61,646 bases of DNA, taken from the NCBI GenBank assembly GCA_031289775.1, contig JAITOY010000040.1, positions 1-61,646 on the forward strand, in the 5' to 3' direction. This DNA comes from Synergistaceae bacterium (lineage in GTDB: Bacteria; Synergistota; Synergistia; Synergistales; Synergistaceae). The position numbers were made by a program, and so were the translations under genes. Position 1 is the first letter of the stretch. The number at the start of each line of letters is the position of its first letter. A model generated the notes under the pieces. It was not told where the DNA came from and ran no database searches. It saw only the letters and a program-made list of their open reading frames with translations. This document shows, in pieces, positions 34,975-43,371 of this stretch.

Positions 34975-35610
34975 ATGAACAAGACATCTTCACTCATCCG
35001 GAACTTTGCTATAACTTCGCTTTTCGCCGCGATAATTTTCATGATGGCGTTCACGCCCATAGGCTTCATACCGCTCGGCCCAATGAACGCGACGATCATT
35101 CATGTGCCGGTGATAATAGGCGCGCTGCTCCTGGGGCCGAAAACCGGCGCTCTTTTGGGCTCGCTGTTCGGGCTCACGAGCCTCATGCGCGCCAATCTGT
35201 ATCCGAATGTGCTCTCGTTCGCCTTCAGCCCGCTCATACCGCTTCCGGGGACGGACGAGGGGAGCGTCTGGGCTCTTGCCATCTGCTTTGTGCCGCGAAT
35301 CCTCGTCGGCATCGTGCCCTGTTATGTGGATAAATTTCTGCGGCGCTTCTCGGACAAAGCGCCGTGGCGTTTTACCTCCGCGTTTATCGCCGGCGTTGCC
35401 GGGTCTATGACAAACACACTGCTCGTCATGTACATGATATTCGCCATCTTCAGGGACTCCTACGCGACAGCGCTTAACGAAAGCGCGACGGCAGCCGGCG
35501 GATTGATACTCACCGTGATCGCCGTCCACGGCATCCCTGAGGCGATTATAGCCGGCATATTCACGTCGGCCGTATGCAGAGCCGTTCACGCTTTCCTTGA
35601 AAAAAAATAA
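34975..35610 (+). CDS. ECF transporter S component (vitamin uptake)
   Basis: This is a 211-residue membrane protein with about six hydrophobic helices. The N-terminus (FAAIIFMMAFTPIGFIPLG) and the motif NATIIHVPVIIGALLLGPKTGALLGSLFGL are typical of ECF-type substrate-binding S components. The closest recalled relatives are pantothenate- or riboflavin-type proteins, but the vitamin cannot be assigned. It needs a shared EcfA/A'/T energising module, which is not in this window. AGGGAGAG precedes the ATG. No riboswitch is recognisable in the leader. Confidence 0.82.
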   Translation: MNKTSSLIRNFAITSLFAAIIFMMAFTPIGFIPLGPMNATIIHVPVIIGALLLGPKTGALLGSLFGLTSLMRANLYPNVLSFAFSPLIPLPGTDEGSVWALAICFVPRILVGIVPCYVDKFLRRFSDKAPWRFTSAFIAGVAGSMTNTLLVMYMIFAIFRDSYATALNESATAAGGLILTVIAVHGIPEAIIAGIFTSAVCRAVHAFLEKK

Positions 35611-35615
35611 ACGCG

Positions 35616-36341
35616 TCAGTCTTTCTTTAAAAATTTTCCGAAAAGCAGGGTCAGTTCGAAGAGCAAGTAGAGCGGAACGCCGAGGGCGATCTGTGATATA
35701 ACGTCCGGCGGTGTACAAATCGCCGCCGCAAAAAATATCAAAAGGATTACATGAGGCCTCAGCCTGGCTACTTTTTTCGGGGTCGTCACTCCGAGGATGA
35801 ACGAAAGGAAAAGCAATAGCGGGGACTGGAGCAGCAGTCCCGCAGCGATCATCATGCCGGACAGAAGCGTCAGATACTCCCTGAGTCCCCAGAGCGGCTG
35901 TATCGCGTCGCCAGAGCCAAACGAAAGAAAAAAACCGAGGACGACCGGGGCAAGCAGCCTGTACGCGAGCCCCGCGCCGACTAAAAAAAGCGCAGGGACG
36001 ACTGAAAGCGTCGCTGCCGCGTATTTGCGCTCGTTTCCCCTGAGAGCCGGCCAAATAAACGCGCCGGATTGAAGCAGGAAAAATGGCGCCGAGACGACAA
36101 GCCCGGTCCAGACAGCGAGGCGCAGATATGTCATAAATTTTTCGGATGGCGAAAACGTGTAGAGCGTCACCCCAAGGCCCGAGACCGGGCTCATCAGAAA
36201 ATTGGCTATTCTGTCGGAAAAAAAGAACGCGGCAAGCGTCGCGGCGGAGAAGACGACAAGAGCGGCAATGATCCTCCGTCTCAGTTCGTCGAGGTGCTCC
36301 TCCCATTCATTTGTTTTTTCATCGGACGCCTTCGTCGCCAT
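35616..36341 (-). CDS. tatC: Sec-independent protein translocase TatC
   Basis: This is a 241-residue, six-helix membrane protein that recognises twin-arginine signal peptides. The diagnostic N-terminal motif EWEEHLDELRRRI is present, then the long periplasmic segment with FSPSEKFMTYLRLAVWTG. ATG 36341 is the likely start (AAGGAAC just ahead), because the family motif follows it directly. It overlaps tatA by 23 bp. Downstream of two genes encoding probable Tat substrates, it forms a physical Tat-plus-cargo cluster. Confidence 0.95.
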   Translation of the reverse strand: MATKASDEKTNEWEEHLDELRRRIIAALVVFSAATLAAFFFSDRIANFLMSPVSGLGVTLYTFSPSEKFMTYLRLAVWTGLVVSAPFFLLQSGAFIWPALRGNERKYAAATLSVVPALFLVGAGLAYRLLAPVVLGFFLSFGSGDAIQPLWGLREYLTLLSGMMIAAGLLLQSPLLLFLSFILGVTTPKKVARLRPHVILLIFFAAAICTPPDVISQIALGVPLYLLFELTLLFGKFLKKD

Positions 36342-36519
36342 GTTCCTTGGAACCGGGTTTATCCCCGTCGTCTCCTGGCGAGGCGTTTGCGTTGAGCGCC
36401 GATTTGAACTCGCGTATCGCGTCGCCGGCCGCACGACCGACCTCCGGCAGACGTTTCGCCCCGAAGAGCACGAGCGCCAGCACTATTAAAAGCCCAATTT
36501 CGCCCATGCCAAGATTCAT
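36319..36519 (-). CDS. tatA: Twin-arginine translocase pore subunit TatA
   Basis: This is a 66-residue protein with one short hydrophobic helix, hinge and amphipathic helix: MGEIGLLIVLALVLFGAKRLPEVGRAAGDAIREFKSAL matches the TatA consensus, including the FG hinge and LPExGR. The tail is short and polar. Only one TatA/B-type gene is present, so this is likely a minimal TatAC system. It lies 81 bp downstream of the polyferredoxin gene, with a 48-bp palindrome in the gap. Confidence 0.94.
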   Translation of the reverse strand: MNLGMGEIGLLIVLALVLFGAKRLPEVGRAAGDAIREFKSALNANASPGDDGDKPGSKEHGDEGVR

Positions 36520-36553
36520 GTATATTCCTCCTTATTCTAACATCGTGTCGCGC

Positions 36554-36601
36554 ATTCCAATTTTGAGTCAAATAAAAGCATCTTTGACTCAAAATTGGAA
36601 T
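36554..36601. repeat. 48-bp palindromic repeat, copy P1
   Basis: A perfect 19-bp inverted repeat (arms 36554-36572 and 36583-36601) encloses the 10-base loop TAAAAGCATC. It touches the stop codon of the polyferredoxin gene. A second copy with the same loop and right arm, but three changes in the left arm, is at 57060-57107. No T-run follows, so it is not a standard terminator. Confidence 0.85.
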
Positions 36602-38115
36602 TAAAAGGGAAAATCGTTTGTGTCCGGCAACTCGGGGAGATCCTCATTCCCTTCGGTCGGACGTATGCCGGGCGTCAAGCTCTGGCGCTGCGCGGCGTCT
36701 ACGGAGAACGCCGCCGGCTCGGCCGGACATACCACGAGGCACGCGCCGCAGCCGATGCAATACGGCTCGGCGAAGTCCGGCACAGTGAGCCCCGACGACG
36801 CGCCTTCGTACGAAACCATCTTGAGGGATCTCGTCGGGCAGACCTCGGCGCAAGCTCCGCAGGCCTGACCCTTCGTCACTACGACGCAACGACTAAGCGT
36901 GAGATTCGAGAGCGCGACGCGCGTTCTGCGCTTCTCCTCTACGCTTAAGTGATGTATAGCGTGAGTCGGGCAGACCTTGCCGCACTCCACGCAGCTATAT
37001 TGACAGAAATCGCCCGAATAATCCAGCGCCGGATTTGCCGAATTCAGGGTCTTTATTATTTTGACCGGGCAGGCCGCGACACAGGCCATACAACCGACGC
37101 AGCGCGAGGCATAGCTGGAGACGTCAAGAGCGCCAGGCGGAAGTATGGAAATAACGTCTCCTTCGATTGCCGCGTTTTCCTCAGTCATGGCTGCCTCCCC
37201 ACCAGCTGGAGGCATGGTATCTCTGAAAAATTTAAAATTAGCGCTCGTCAAGTAAAACGCTCCGGCGACAAAAGAAGCGACTTTCACCCCGGCGCCCCGC
37301 AAAAAAAGCCTCCGAGAGCCTGCCGACGCGGCAGAAACTCCGGCGTACCCCCATGAGATGAAGCCGCCCTGGCAAGCGGCAGCGCAGGAGAAACATAGGA
37401 CGCATCGTTCTTTCTCTATCCTTTTTCCGCCGGCGTCAGCGCAGCCCATCGGGCATTTCCTCTCGCACAACCCGCAGGAGACACATCCATCTCTTATTCT
37501 CATGCCAAACGGAGCGACGGATGAGAGGACGCCAAGCGTCATTCCTACTGGACACCAGTCGCAAAACCTCCTGCCAGCGACGGCGGAAACGAGCAATATA
37601 GCCGCACAAGGCGCTGCTATGGCGACAGTGAAAGCGGAGGTTCTCTCGTTCCACAGCAACGAGTAGATTGCCCCCATTCCGCGCCCGAAATTCGAGATAG
37701 GATCCGCGAACATCATAAGCGCCGGCACGGCGAAAACGAGGCCGACGCCGGTTAAAAGAGGGACGGCATATCTCGCGGCCGAGGGCCTGACGTAATAAGA
37801 GCGACGAGGCTGAAAACGAAGCGCTATCCTCCAGAAGAGCTCCTGAAGGGTTCCCATGGGACAGAGGATGGAGCAATAAACCCTGCCGACGACAATGGCA
37901 ATGACGATATACGCAAGCACGCCGGCGCTTAAAATACCGTCGTCATACAAACTGGCGGCGAATTGAGCGCCGGCGAACCGAGACAGCAGCCATTTCCAAC
38001 CGGGCGGGGCAAGGTAAGCCGCGGCAAAAAGCGCAAGAAGGACGAAGGCGACGCAAACGCGAATAAGAGCGAGAATCCTCCAGACCGACCGATCCTTTAA
38101 AGAGATCTTTGCCAT
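36601..38115 (-). CDS. Membrane polyferredoxin (NapH-like) fused to a Tat-dependent ferredoxin domain
   Basis: This is a 504-residue fusion. Residues 1-200 form a NapH-like membrane part with about four to five helices and the paired CxxxCP sites at about 81-86 (CSILCP) and 185-189 (CDWCP). Next are two cytosolic-type 4Fe-4S sites (about 211-221 and 238-248). Then comes an internal twin-arginine motif GSRRLFLRG (RR at about 268-269) ahead of a hydrophobic segment (VKVASFVAGAFYLTSANF). Four further ferredoxin clusters follow (around 339, 371, 419 and 453). The layout suggests electron transfer from a membrane quinol or ferredoxin unit to an exported ferredoxin. It lies between a Tat-signal DUF362 gene and tatA-tatC. 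Confidence 0.85.
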   Translation of the reverse strand: MAKISLKDRSVWRILALIRVCVAFVLLALFAAAYLAPPGWKWLLSRFAGAQFAASLYDDGILSAGVLAYIVIAIVVGRVYCSILCPMGTLQELFWRIALRFQPRRSYYVRPSAARYAVPLLTGVGLVFAVPALMMFADPISNFGRGMGAIYSLLWNERTSAFTVAIAAPCAAILLVSAVAGRRFCDWCPVGMTLGVLSSVAPFGMRIRDGCVSCGLCERKCPMGCADAGGKRIEKERCVLCFSCAAACQGGFISWGYAGVSAASAGSRRLFLRGAGVKVASFVAGAFYLTSANFKFFRDTMPPAGGEAAMTEENAAIEGDVISILPPGALDVSSYASRCVGCMACVAACPVKIIKTLNSANPALDYSGDFCQYSCVECGKVCPTHAIHHLSVEEKRRTRVALSNLTLSRCVVVTKGQACGACAEVCPTRSLKMVSYEGASSGLTVPDFAEPYCIGCGACLVVCPAEPAAFSVDAAQRQSLTPGIRPTEGNEDLPELPDTNDFPF

Positions 38116-38116
38116 A

Positions 38117-39031
38117 TTACAACGTTATACGCTCGATGTTCAGCTTCGCAAGATTCATGTTTCCCAACCCTGCCTCGGCGGCGAGGCGGATATGCTCGAC
38201 TTCGCCCTGCTTGCGGCCGAGCATCATGGAGGCCGCCGTATCCGCCGCCACGACGTCGGCCGATATTATCTGCGACCCCATATCGACGATGTCGGACGGC
38301 GAACCGCCGCGCGGGCCGTTTCTCGTTATTACCCTGTAGGCGTCCACTACGTTCAAGTCGGGTTTCCTCGCGAGCATGAAGTCCGCAATACACTGCTGGA
38401 GGCCCTTCGAGTGGTATGCCCTCCTGTCCCAGACACAGCCCATGAGGTTTTTCGCGGAGATGCTGACGCCTGCGCCACCGTGGTGTTTCAGCACGGGAAC
38501 GCTTATAAGGACGTCGCTCTCGAGCAGCGATTCGTGTATCATCATATCCTTAAGTGTGACGGCCCCGTTCACCGTCGTATTCTGGTAGTAGCCCTGCTTG
38601 TCGGACGGAACGTATATCGCGCCCTCCCCAGACGCCGCCGTTTCTATCCCGCTGTTTTTGAGGCTGTTCTCCCAAAACTCGATGGAGTGATCCATGACAA
38701 GGATGCGCTTTGCCCCGGCGTCCTTACAGTGTTTCACTATCCTCGCGACCAAGGCGGGCGATGTGTTGGCCGCGCTCTCCGGCGCGACGTCCCACGATAT
38801 GTTGGGTTTTATTACGACAGTCTGACCCTTTTTCACGAAACGGCCTATCCCGCCGAGCGACTTTATCCCCCTGTCAAACATATCCTCCGGCTTGCCACCT
38901 TTAATCGCCACGAGGTCAGGGTATTCGTCGGCCCTGGCCACAAGCGCTCCTCGCAGACCTTTCGGCAGAAAGAGCAACCCGGCCCCCAGACTAATTGCCG
39001 TTGTTTTTTTGAGAAATTCTCGCCTGTCCAT
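38117..39031 (-). CDS. DUF362 protein with twin-arginine signal
   Basis: This 304-residue protein starts MDRREFLKKTTAISLGAGLLF, a good twin-arginine signal (RREFLK), then a DUF362 domain: VKKGQTVVIKPNISWD, VLKHHGGAGVSISAKNLMGCVW and VVDAYRVITRNGPRGG. DUF362 proteins are often found beside ferredoxins; their reaction is unknown. ATG 39031 has GAGGGG 8 bases ahead; longer starts are implausible because they bury the signal. The polyferredoxin gene follows after 1 bp. It is the first gene of the tat cluster and abuts the predicted origin. Confidence 0.88.
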   Translation of the reverse strand: MDRREFLKKTTAISLGAGLLFLPKGLRGALVARADEYPDLVAIKGGKPEDMFDRGIKSLGGIGRFVKKGQTVVIKPNISWDVAPESAANTSPALVARIVKHCKDAGAKRILVMDHSIEFWENSLKNSGIETAASGEGAIYVPSDKQGYYQNTTVNGAVTLKDMMIHESLLESDVLISVPVLKHHGGAGVSISAKNLMGCVWDRRAYHSKGLQQCIADFMLARKPDLNVVDAYRVITRNGPRGGSPSDIVDMGSQIISADVVAADTAASMMLGRKQGEVEHIRLAAEAGLGNMNLAKLNIERITL

Positions 39032-39466
39032 ATATTTCACCCCTCTGCTGTGGTAATGTAGTAGATAATACTGCAAGACAGCTGTTTAATCACTGTGAAT
39101 TACGTCAATGTAAATTTACTGACAAAAAATAAATAGTTTCCGCATTTCAATTTGTAAGTTATCCACTAAACTTATCCACATAGGTGCATAAGTTGTCGTT
39201 TTTTTCCACATCGAATCCGCCGGTATTTTTACGCGGCTAAATTTTTTCACATGCGAGGCAAATATATAAAATCAGTCACAGTAAGCTTCAGTCATTATCC
39301 ACATAAGGATCTTGCTATTTTGTGTATAAGTGGATAAGTATGGTGGATAAATGCGTCTCTAGACTCATTTTTTTAGTCTCTACATTTCAGAGTCTATTCG
39401 CGACAATCGTGATAAAATAATTCGCGGTCTCTAAAAAATGGGTGACGCGCAGGGAAACGGGACGAG
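39032..39466. other. Predicted oriC, left DnaA-box cluster
   Basis: This 435-bp gap has no gene. It contains at least eight DnaA-box-like 9-mers: 39159-39167, 39172-39180 (perfect TTATCCACA), 39202-39210, 39243-39251 and 39295-39303 (perfect) on the plus strand, and 39321-39329 (TTATACACA), 39329-39337 and 39342-39350 on the minus strand. The sequence is AT-rich compared with the flanks. It lies directly before dnaA, as in many bipartite origins. Confidence 0.85.
39410..39418 (+). promoter_or_regulatory. Candidate dnaA promoter (extended -10)
   Basis: TGATAAAAT matches an extended -10 (TGnTAAAAT) about 50 bp before the dnaA GTG; it lies just past the DnaA-box cluster, which would fit autoregulation. 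Confidence 0.4.
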
Positions 39467-40798
39467 GTGTATTCAGAATTGGAAAAAGATATCAAGGCAA
39501 TATGGCAAGACGTCCTGCGTTCGTCAGGCGACTTTCTGCCCCCTGGCACTATGTATCATTGGTTGACCAGCTTGGAGCCCATATCTCTGGAGGACGACGT
39601 TTTGACCATAGACGTCGCGAACCCGTTCGTAAAAGAGAGCATCGAAAAAAAAATTTTAGAGCCCCTCGTGGCTTTCCTCAACGACAGGGGATATGCCAAG
39701 ACGATCTCTTTGCACCTCGACGAGAGCCAGCAGGAGCAGGAGCGCGCCAAAGCTGTCATGCAGGCGCACGCGCCCGAAAACACAAATGGGCTCAACAGAA
39801 ACTACGTCTTCGATACGTTTGTCGTGGGCAAATCAAACCGCCTTGCCCACGCGGCGAGCCTCGCTGTGAGCGAGTCGCCTGGCATCGCGTATAACCCCCT
39901 TTTTATATGGGGAGGCGTGGGCCTGGGAAAGACTCACCTCATGCACGCCATAGCTCACCACGTCGAAAAAAACCTCCAAAACGCGCGAACTCTTTATGTA
40001 AGCTCAGAAAAATTCACAAACGACATGGTGGCCGCAATAAGGACGAACAACACCGAGGGGTTCAGAGCCCAGTACAGAAATCTGGATGTGCTTCTCATAG
40101 ACGATATACAGTTCATAAGCGAAAAGGTCGGCACACAAGAGGAGTTTTTTCACACGTTCAACACCCTTCACGAGGCTAAAAAACAGGTAGTCATAAGCTC
40201 GGATCGACCGCCTAAAGAGATAACCGGCGTCGAAGAAAGGCTCGTCTCCCGCTTTGAATGGGGCCTTGTAACGGACATCCAACAGCCGGATCTCGAGACA
40301 AGAGTCGCTATTTTACAAAAAAAAGCGGAGCTGAAAGGATGCCAGATTCCAGAGGAGGTAATTCTTTTCCTCGCGCAGAACATCCCTAGCAACATAAGGG
40401 AGTTGGAGGGCGCGCTGAACAGGGTCGTCGCTTATTCGAACGTGAACTCCGAGCCGATGAGCGCCGACAACCTCGGCGTGTGGCTGAAGGACATTCTGAG
40501 ACACAACAGCAACGGACAGATAAGCATAGATTATATTCAGCAGCTCACGGCCGAGAGCTTCAACATAACGATAGAGGACATGATTTCGACAAAAAGAACG
40601 GCCGATCTCGCCCTCGCCCGCCAGATCGCCATGTACATAGCCCGTGAGAAAATGAGCGACAGTTTGCAGCAGATAGGCTACGCCTTCAATAAAAAGGATC
40701 ACACTACCGTTATTCACGCATGCAAGAAGATAGAAGAGCTCATGAGAACAAACATAAAAGTCAAAACTATTGTGGATAACATAAGGAATAGACTGTAG
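39467..40798 (+). CDS. dnaA: Chromosomal replication initiator DnaA
   Basis: This is a 443-residue AAA+ initiator. Domain I (IWQDVLRSSGDFLPPGTMYHWL), a short linker, then Walker A GGVGLGKTH at about 149-157, Walker B VLLIDDIQFI and sensor region VISSDRPP. Domain IV carries the DNA-binding signature FNKKDHTTVIHACKKIEEL, where the usual GRDHTTV has become NKKDHTTV. The start is GTG. The gene is flanked on both sides by DnaA-box clusters and followed by dnaN and recF, the classical origin arrangement. Confidence 0.97.
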   Translation: MYSELEKDIKAIWQDVLRSSGDFLPPGTMYHWLTSLEPISLEDDVLTIDVANPFVKESIEKKILEPLVAFLNDRGYAKTISLHLDESQQEQERAKAVMQAHAPENTNGLNRNYVFDTFVVGKSNRLAHAASLAVSESPGIAYNPLFIWGGVGLGKTHLMHAIAHHVEKNLQNARTLYVSSEKFTNDMVAAIRTNNTEGFRAQYRNLDVLLIDDIQFISEKVGTQEEFFHTFNTLHEAKKQVVISSDRPPKEITGVEERLVSRFEWGLVTDIQQPDLETRVAILQKKAELKGCQIPEEVILFLAQNIPSNIRELEGALNRVVAYSNVNSEPMSADNLGVWLKDILRHNSNGQISIDYIQQLTAESFNITIEDMISTKRTADLALARQIAMYIAREKMSDSLQQIGYAFNKKDHTTVIHACKKIEELMRTNIKVKTIVDNIRNRL

Positions 40799-41069
40799 AT
40801 ATGTCGCTTTTTCATGTGGATTTCGCGTTAATTATCGCGGATGAAGCCTCCTTTCCACATTTTTTATGTGGAAATTGTGAATAACATCTTCCTTTGTGAG
40901 GCCGTTTTTTCCACATGATAAAACCGCTCGAAAAAGGCTTTCGAGTCAGTTTTCCACGAATCCACACCGCCTACTTAAACGACTACTTATTTATATATAT
41001 AATAATATAGATATATAACAGGCTTGTGGACGGGACTAAAATTGCTAATAAACCTCAGGAGGCCGCCAA
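40799..41069. other. Predicted oriC, right DnaA-box cluster and AT-rich unwinding region
   Basis: This 271-bp gap between dnaA and dnaN has DnaA-box-like sites at 40815-40823, 40851-40859, 40867-40875, 40876-40884 (perfect TTATTCACA on the minus strand), 40907-40915 and 40950-40958. An A/T-only tract at about 40986-41019 is interrupted by one G and is the best DNA-unwinding-element candidate. AGGAGG for dnaN lies at its right end. Confidence 0.8.
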
Positions 41070-42245
41070 ATGAAAATAAAAATCAACAAAGAGTCATTTA
41101 TAAAGAGCTGGAGCCTTACGGAGAGAAGCGCAGGAACGCCGAGCTCAATGAACATTTTTTCATCCGTTCGCATGAAAGCTGACGAGAACGGAGTCGAGAT
41201 GCAGTCGACAGACATAAAGACGTCGGTGATATGCAAGGCCAGCGGAGTCGATGTGATTGAACCAGGCGAGGCTGTCATACCGACTAAAGGCGTTTCGGAT
41301 CTCTTCAAAAAAGCTGGTTCGTCCGAGTTCACCATACAGGTGGACGAAGGCAAAGCCCTCATGATCTCCGGAAGGAGCAGGTATCGCTTCACAACATACG
41401 CGACGAGCGAGTTTCCAAAGCTCCCATCGTCGTCCGGCGGAAGCTTCTTTTGCTCCATCAACGCCTCCGTCCTTTCGTCCTCAATAGATCGGGGTACGCT
41501 TTGCTCGTCGCCTAACGATCAGGAGTTTCCCCATTACTTGTCCGCCGTTTATTTCGAGATAGATAGCGGATGTCTGAACATCGTATCGACCGACAAAAGG
41601 AGACTCGCCCTGAGCAGAACGGAAATGAACGAATCAGGCGAGGGCAGACCACTGCTCCTCCCTTTCAAGGGAATAAAAGAACTCCAGAAGATACTCGGCA
41701 TGATCGAGCATGATACGGAGGTCAGGATAATTTACGATGACGCGCAGGCATACTTCACGGCCCCAGGGGTTGAATTCGCTGTCAGGAAGGTCGAGTCGAA
41801 CTTTCCGGCGTACGCCAGGATACTCCCGACGAGCAGCACTACAACGACGATAGTGGACAGGCTCGAGCTCACCTCAGCGATAGAGCGCGTCGACGTTGTT
41901 GTTCGCGACTATAATAAGGTCGCTATATTGGACGTGTCGAAGGACGGTGACTGTGTCATCTCCGGGAGAGCGCCGGAGTTCGGCGAAGCTGTCGAGACTA
42001 TTGCTTGTTCGACGGTCGGCGAACCAATAAAAGCCGGTTTTAATACGAAGTTTTTTATGGACGCGGTCAAGGTTCTCGACGGACCGTCGGCAAGCTTGTC
42101 CTTTAACGGCCCTGGCAGTCACATGTTAGTGCGAGCCAGTGACTCGGACTCGTTTCTCTGCATGGTCGCGCCTCTCGAGCTGAGCAGGGAGGAGATCGAT
42201 ACGGAAGACGTCGCGGAAAACGCGCACAGGGGAGATGTACTTTAG
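41070..42245 (+). CDS. dnaN: DNA polymerase III sliding clamp (beta subunit)
   Basis: This is a 391-residue clamp protein with three similar domains. Recognisable parts are ISGRSRYRFTTYATSEFPKLP at the end of domain I, LSAVYFEIDSGCLNIVSTDKRRLALSRTEM in domain II, and SASLSFNGPGSHMLVRASD in domain III. The C-terminus is somewhat longer and more acidic than usual. It encircles DNA and tethers polymerase and repair proteins. AGGAGG precedes the ATG. It overlaps recF by 11 bp. Confidence 0.95.
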   Translation: MKIKINKESFIKSWSLTERSAGTPSSMNIFSSVRMKADENGVEMQSTDIKTSVICKASGVDVIEPGEAVIPTKGVSDLFKKAGSSEFTIQVDEGKALMISGRSRYRFTTYATSEFPKLPSSSGGSFFCSINASVLSSSIDRGTLCSSPNDQEFPHYLSAVYFEIDSGCLNIVSTDKRRLALSRTEMNESGEGRPLLLPFKGIKELQKILGMIEHDTEVRIIYDDAQAYFTAPGVEFAVRKVESNFPAYARILPTSSTTTTIVDRLELTSAIERVDVVVRDYNKVAILDVSKDGDCVISGRAPEFGEAVETIACSTVGEPIKAGFNTKFFMDAVKVLDGPSASLSFNGPGSHMLVRASDSDSFLCMVAPLELSREEIDTEDVAENAHRGDVL

Positions 42246-43290
42246 CGATACATATTTTTATAACTTCAGGAACCTCCATCAAGGCCGGATGGCTTGGTCA
42301 GCCGGCTTCAACCTGATAACCGGTCTCAACGGCGCAGGTAAGACGAATTTTATAGAGGGCCTCAATCTAGTGTCCGGTTGGGGCCCTCTCGAGCGCGGGA
42401 CTAGAATGTCATCGCTTGTGAACTGGGGCGAATCCGAAAGGGCTTCCCTTTGGGCGAGGGTCTCCGGCGAGCGCATCTCGGATATTTTTGCCTCGATATC
42501 CGCGAGGTGCTCGCTAAAGTGCGACGACAAGGCAATAGGGGCTTCCGCTATGAGGTCTAAGATGCCAGTTTTGACTTTTTTGTCCGATGGAATGTCCCTG
42601 GTCAGGGGCGGAGCGTCGTCGAGGCGCGCGCTGCTCGATATGGCCGGAGCTATAATAAGCCCCTCATACGCCGTCAGACTGTACGACTATAGGAAGGCGC
42701 TGAGGCAGAAGGCAGTGCTGCTGAGGAGGAGAATGGACGCGAGGTTTGCCGAAAGGGCTATGATACCCACAGGGAGCTGGTTATGGATAGCCAGGGAGGA
42801 AATAGCTAAGCTTTTAGGAGTCGCCCTTCGTGATTTTTCGGAGTTGCTCGCCTCTCCGATGGAGCTTCGATTTGAGCGAGGAGGCGGGGGCTGGTCTCCG
42901 AGCGCGCTCGAGGACTTCAAAATGTCGCTCTCGATGAAGCGGGAGAGAGAGCTGGCCTCCGGGGTTCCGCTCGTCGGGCCTCAGAGGGACGACGTGAAGC
43001 TCATCTGCTCTGGAATGGACGCGGCCCTGTTTTTGTCGAGGGGTCAGAGCAGGAGGGCGGCGGCGGCCCTTATTCTCGCGACGGCGCTTGTCGTTGAGCA
43101 AAGGGTTGGCAGAAAACCAGTTCTTATTTTCGATGAAGTGACGTCTGAGCTGGACGAAGGCGGGCGCCACGCCCTTTTTGAGGCCCTGCTCGACACTGGA
43201 TGTCAGGTCTTTGCCGCGACGGCGGACGATATCGATTACGAGGGAATTTCCGTTTACAGGCTCAAGGATGGGCGATTCGCGCTTCCTTGA
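42235..43290 (+). CDS. recF: DNA replication and repair protein RecF
   Basis: This is a 351-residue SMC-like ATPase that acts in gap repair, loading RecA with RecO and RecR. Walker A GLNGAGKTNFIEGL starts near residue 30; the signature region FLSRGQSRRAAAALILA and Walker B PVLIFDEVTSELD are near the C-terminus. The N-terminus YFSDTYFYNFRNL is typical. The protein is slightly short in the middle helical arm compared with many RecF proteins. The start overlaps dnaN. Confidence 0.94.
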   Translation: MYFSDTYFYNFRNLHQGRMAWSAGFNLITGLNGAGKTNFIEGLNLVSGWGPLERGTRMSSLVNWGESERASLWARVSGERISDIFASISARCSLKCDDKAIGASAMRSKMPVLTFLSDGMSLVRGGASSRRALLDMAGAIISPSYAVRLYDYRKALRQKAVLLRRRMDARFAERAMIPTGSWLWIAREEIAKLLGVALRDFSELLASPMELRFERGGGGWSPSALEDFKMSLSMKRERELASGVPLVGPQRDDVKLICSGMDAALFLSRGQSRRAAAALILATALVVEQRVGRKPVLIFDEVTSELDEGGRHALFEALLDTGCQVFAATADDIDYEGISVYRLKDGRFALP

Positions 43291-43371
43291 GCGGCGAAAT
43301 AACCGGACGGCTGAACCGCCATGTTGTCATAATAATAATAAAAAGCAAGCTTGTGTGAGGTGATGTTGGAC

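Noticed and set aside
34990-36306. 438-codon minus-strand frame across the ECF gene and tatC
   Set aside because: It runs antisense to the ECF S component and in a different frame of tatC; both are clear family members.
39361-39379. AGACT...AGTCT hairpin with T-run in the origin region as a terminator
   Set aside because: Only a 5-bp stem, and no gene reads into it from the left on the plus strand.
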